Positions 29,074 through 32,110 of a stretch of 32,110 nucleotides of DNA are shown here, one piece after another. The position numbers and the translations under genes are program-made. Each line of letters begins with the position of its first letter. Position 1 is the first letter of the stretch. The DNA is from Solirubrobacteraceae bacterium (GTDB taxonomy: Bacteria > Actinomycetota > Thermoleophilia > Solirubrobacterales > Solirubrobacteraceae), in assembly GCA_019683665.1 (NCBI GenBank), contig JADGIB010000003.1, forward strand, positions 1 through 32,110, given 5' to 3'. The notes beneath the pieces are model-generated. The model did no database searches, had not been told where the DNA came from, and was given only the letters and a program-made list of their open reading frames with translations.

Positions 29074-30909
29074 ATGGCATCGACGACGCCCGCCACCGGG
29101 TCCTTCCCGAGCCCGTACGAGGTGGAGACCCTGCCCGGCTGCGAGGGCTGGGAGGAGATGTACCCGTACTACGGCCGCTTCCTGGAGTCGCGCCGGGAGG
29201 CCGACGAGGGCCGGTTCTGGTTCTGGAACTCGATGCACTTCCCCGAGCCGATGCCGGCCTTCGACGTCATCTGCATCGACTCGCCCTACCAGGGCATCGG
29301 CTCGTGGCAGAACCGCGTGTTCGCGGTGCCGCCGGCGATGGGCATCGACTGGCGCGTCGTCAACGGCTACATCTACATCACCGGCAACCCGGTCCTCGAC
29401 CCGGAGAAGGTGGCCGAGCGCGCCGAGGTCTTCCAGAAGCGCGCCGGCTACTACTACGAGAACTGGGACGAGCTCTACGGCACGTGGCGCTCGAACATGG
29501 AGCAGCTCATCAAGGAGCTGTCGGAGCTCGAGGTCCCGGACCTGCCCGAGTACGAGCCGGACGAGGTCGTCCGCGGCGAGCAGAACACGAGCTTCTACCG
29601 CGTGCAGGACGCCTACAGCCGCACGCTGCGGATGGGCGACCTCATGTGGCAGCACCACTTCGAGCTGCTGCTGCTCGGCTACGGCGCCTACCAGACGCTC
29701 GCCGAGTTCTGCAAGGCGAACCTGCCCGACATCCCCGACCAGCACATCGCGCAGATGGTCGCGGGCATCGACGTCATCCTCTTCCGCCCCGACCAGGAGC
29801 TGCGGCGCCTGGCCCGGCTGGCGATCGAGAAGGGCGTCGACGGCGCCTTCCGCCAGGGCCGCACGCCGGAGGAGATCGACGCCGAGCTGGCCCAGTCCGA
29901 GGCGGGCCGGGAGTGGCTGGAGGAGCTCGAGAAGGTCAAGGAGCCGTGGTTCCACATGGCCACCGGCGACGGCCTCTACCACTTCTACCGCTCGTGGCTG
30001 GACGAGCCGGCGATCCCGTACGCGTCGCTCATCGGCCACGTCGCCGCGCTCCGGGCCGGCCAGGAGATCGAGCGCCCGACCGAGCAGATCCGCGAGGAGC
30101 GCGACCGGCTCGCCGACGGCTACCGCGAGCTGCTGGACGAGTCGCAGCGCAGGACGTTCGACGACCTGCTGAACCTGTCGCGCCGGGTGTTCCCGTACGT
30201 CGAGGAGCACAAGTTCTTCTGCGACTACTGGTTCCTCACGAGCTGGTGGAACAAGATCCGCGAGTTCGGCGCGCTCCTGGCCCGTCACGGGTTCCTCGAG
30301 GACGGCGAGGACGTCTTCCACCTGACCCGCCACGAGGTCGCCTCCGCGCTCGACGAGCTGACGCTCACCTGGGCCACCGGCGGCCAGCCCGCGGGCCCGA
30401 GCCACTGGCCGCCGATCGTCGCGCGGCGCAAGGAGATCCTCGAGCGCTTCAAGCAGTGGAACCCGCCGCCGGCGCTCGGCACCCCGCCCGAGAAGGTCAT
30501 GGACCCGACGCTGATCATGCTCTGGGGCATCACCGACGAGCGGATCCGCGACTGGGCCAGCCAGGTCGAGGGCGGCTCGACGCTGAGCGGGGCGCCCGCC
30601 TCGCCGGGCACGGTCGAGGGCGTCGCCCGGGTCGTGCGCTCGGTCGACCAGATCGGCGACGTGCGCGAGGGCGAGATCCTCGTCTGCGGCGCGACGTCCC
30701 CGGCCTGGGCGCCGATCTTCTCGAAGATCTCGGCGACCGTCACCGACGTCGGCGGCGTCATGTCGCACGCGGCGATCGTCTGCCGCGAGTACGGCCTGCC
30801 GGCCGTCGTCGGCACCGGCCGCGCGACCGCGACGATCAAGACCGGCCAGCGCGTGCGCGTCGACGGCACGAACGGCGTCGTCACGATCCTCGAGGACGCC
30901 GATGGCTGA
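29074..30909 (+). CDS. PEP-utilising-enzyme mobile (swivelling phosphohistidine) domain protein with a large N-terminal acceptor domain; phenylphosphate-synthase-alpha/rifampin-phosphotransferase-like
   Basis: SD AAGGAGGAG; C-terminal SGAPASPGTVEGVARVV...EGEILVCGATSPAWAPIFSKISATVTDVGGVMSHAAIVCREYGLPAVVGTGRATATIKTGQRVRVDGTNGVVTIL with phospho-His at codon 30766-30768. No PEP/pyruvate barrel follows. Confidence 0.9.
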   Translation: MASTTPATGSFPSPYEVETLPGCEGWEEMYPYYGRFLESRREADEGRFWFWNSMHFPEPMPAFDVICIDSPYQGIGSWQNRVFAVPPAMGIDWRVVNGYIYITGNPVLDPEKVAERAEVFQKRAGYYYENWDELYGTWRSNMEQLIKELSELEVPDLPEYEPDEVVRGEQNTSFYRVQDAYSRTLRMGDLMWQHHFELLLLGYGAYQTLAEFCKANLPDIPDQHIAQMVAGIDVILFRPDQELRRLARLAIEKGVDGAFRQGRTPEEIDAELAQSEAGREWLEELEKVKEPWFHMATGDGLYHFYRSWLDEPAIPYASLIGHVAALRAGQEIERPTEQIREERDRLADGYRELLDESQRRTFDDLLNLSRRVFPYVEEHKFFCDYWFLTSWWNKIREFGALLARHGFLEDGEDVFHLTRHEVASALDELTLTWATGGQPAGPSHWPPIVARRKEILERFKQWNPPPALGTPPEKVMDPTLIMLWGITDERIRDWASQVEGGSTLSGAPASPGTVEGVARVVRSVDQIGDVREGEILVCGATSPAWAPIFSKISATVTDVGGVMSHAAIVCREYGLPAVVGTGRATATIKTGQRVRVDGTNGVVTILEDADG

Positions 30910-31984
30910 GGCGCCGCTGACCCAGACGCTCGACGCGCTGCGCAGCGCCGACGAGCCGGCGTTCGGCGGCAAGAGCGCGAGCCTCGGTCAGATGCTGTCG
31001 GGCGGGATCCCGGTCCCGCCCGGCTTCGCCCTCTCGACCGCGGCGTTCCACGCGTTCGTGCGCGAGTCGGGCCTGCAGCGGACGATCGACGACGCGCTCT
31101 CGCACATGACCGTCGGCGACGTCGACTCGGTGTCGGCGGCGTCGCGCACGATCAGCGAGGCGATGCGCTTCGCGCCGGTCCCGGCCGCGGTCGAGGAGGA
31201 GATCGCCGCCCGCTACGCGGAGGTCGCGAAGGCGGCCGGGCAGGAGGAGCCGCCGGTCGCCGTCCGCTCCAGCGCGGTGGGGGAGGACAGCTCCGAGGCG
31301 ACGTTCGCCGGCCAGCAGGAGACGTACCTGTGGGTCCGCGGCGTCGAGCACGTCTGCGACGCGGTCCGCGACTGCTGGGTGAGCCTCTTCAGCCCGCCCG
31401 CGATCAGCTACCGGGCGCGGCTGGCGTCGGCGCCCGAGCCGGCGATGGGCGTCACCGTCCAGCTCATGGTCGACGCCGCCGTGTCGGGCGTCATGTTCAC
31501 CTGCAACCCGGTCAGCGGCGACCGCTCGATGATCGCCCTGAACGCGTCCTGGGGGCTGGGGCTCGCCGTCGTCGGCGGCGAGGTGACCCCCGACGACCTG
31601 CTCGTCAGCAAGGTCACGGGCGAGGTCGTGCGCGAGCAGGTCCACAGCAAAGAGGTCGAGTACGTGCCCGACCCGCAGGGGCGCGGCGCGGTGCGCGTCG
31701 ACGTGCCCGCGGAGCGGCGCGACGTGCGCTGCCTCGACGACGCGGCGATCGCCGCGCTCGTCGACGTCGCCCGCCGGGTCGAGCGCTTCTTCGGCAGCGC
31801 CCAGGACATCGAGTGGGCGATCGCGCGCGGCGCGCAGCCGCCGGAGGGCGTCTACATCGTCCAGTCGCGGCCGGTGACGACGGCGCCGCCCGCCGAGAAG
31901 CCGCCGGCGCCCGCCGGCGGGGACGCCCTGTCGATGGTCATGGCCACGTTCGGCGTGAAGCCGGCGGGCGGCGGACAGCGCTGA
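30902..31984 (+). CDS. PEP synthase/PPDK N-terminal ATP-grasp domain protein
   Basis: 8-nt overlap with the upstream gene; FGGKSASLGQMLSGGIPVPPGFALSTAAF; VAVRSSAVGEDSSEATFAGQQETYLWV; VQLMVDAAVSGVMFTCNPVSGDRSMIALNASWGLGLAVVGGEVTPDDLLV; VYIVQSRPVT. Confidence 0.95.
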   Translation: MAEAPLTQTLDALRSADEPAFGGKSASLGQMLSGGIPVPPGFALSTAAFHAFVRESGLQRTIDDALSHMTVGDVDSVSAASRTISEAMRFAPVPAAVEEEIAARYAEVAKAAGQEEPPVAVRSSAVGEDSSEATFAGQQETYLWVRGVEHVCDAVRDCWVSLFSPPAISYRARLASAPEPAMGVTVQLMVDAAVSGVMFTCNPVSGDRSMIALNASWGLGLAVVGGEVTPDDLLVSKVTGEVVREQVHSKEVEYVPDPQGRGAVRVDVPAERRDVRCLDDAAIAALVDVARRVERFFGSAQDIEWAIARGAQPPEGVYIVQSRPVTTAPPAEKPPAPAGGDALSMVMATFGVKPAGGGQR

Positions 31985-31989
31985 GGTCG

Positions 31990-32110
31990 ATGGCGCTCAC
32001 CGACGAGGACGTCCGCGAGATCCTGCGGATCATCGACGAGTCGCAGGTCGACGAGCTGCGCCTCGAGCGCGACGGGCTGTCGCTGCACGTCGCCCGCGTC
32101 GGGGTGACGC
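31990..32110 (+). CDS. Biotin carboxyl carrier protein (AccB)-like N-terminus, partial
   Basis: MALTDEDVREILRIIDESQVDELRLERDGLSLHVARVGVT resembles the AccB N-terminal pattern (LIxLVEESxIxELEIxEGxxSVRIxR); truncated by the window end. Confidence 0.6.
   Translation, partial: MALTDEDVREILRIIDESQVDELRLERDGLSLHVARVGVT

Noticed and set aside
28897-30972. Minus-strand ORF (691 aa) opposite the dikinase His-domain gene
   Set aside because: Antisense shadow; the plus strand carries the swivelling-domain motif and an SD.

Overview
This is a high-GC chromosomal window, consistent with a soil actinobacterium (Thermoleophilia/Solirubrobacterales-like by gene content; taxonomy is inference). It is mostly core metabolism. 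In order it encodes: a partial membrane protein, a general-stress-17M-like protein and a leucyl aminopeptidase (all -); thiolase, HAD-IB hydrolase, acyl-CoA dehydrogenase and a spermidine-synthase-like methyltransferase; an RpoD-like sigma factor; a cupredoxin; an orphan B12-binding domain; EtfB, EtfA and ETF-QO; a CARDB secreted protein and a GGDEF protein (-); rpmE-prfA-prmC-tsaC-glyA-wecA-like; a cupin; and a complete F-type ATP synthase operon. The 3' end carries a MetE-like protein, a split dikinase resembling phenylphosphate synthase/rifampin phosphotransferase, and the start of a BCCP-like gene. No rRNA, tRNA, CRISPR or mobile elements were recognised. The best leads are: (1) the split dikinase plus BCCP-like cluster, with a strand-specific RNA hairpin in front of it; (2) a zinc-ribbon/AtpZ-like ORF split across a G6 tract at the head of the atp operon; (3) a sigma factor with an altered -35 recognition helix, together with a recurrent leaderless-promoter pattern; (4) an ETF-QO missing one Fe-S cysteine; (5) operator-like palindromes over the sigma and etf promoters.
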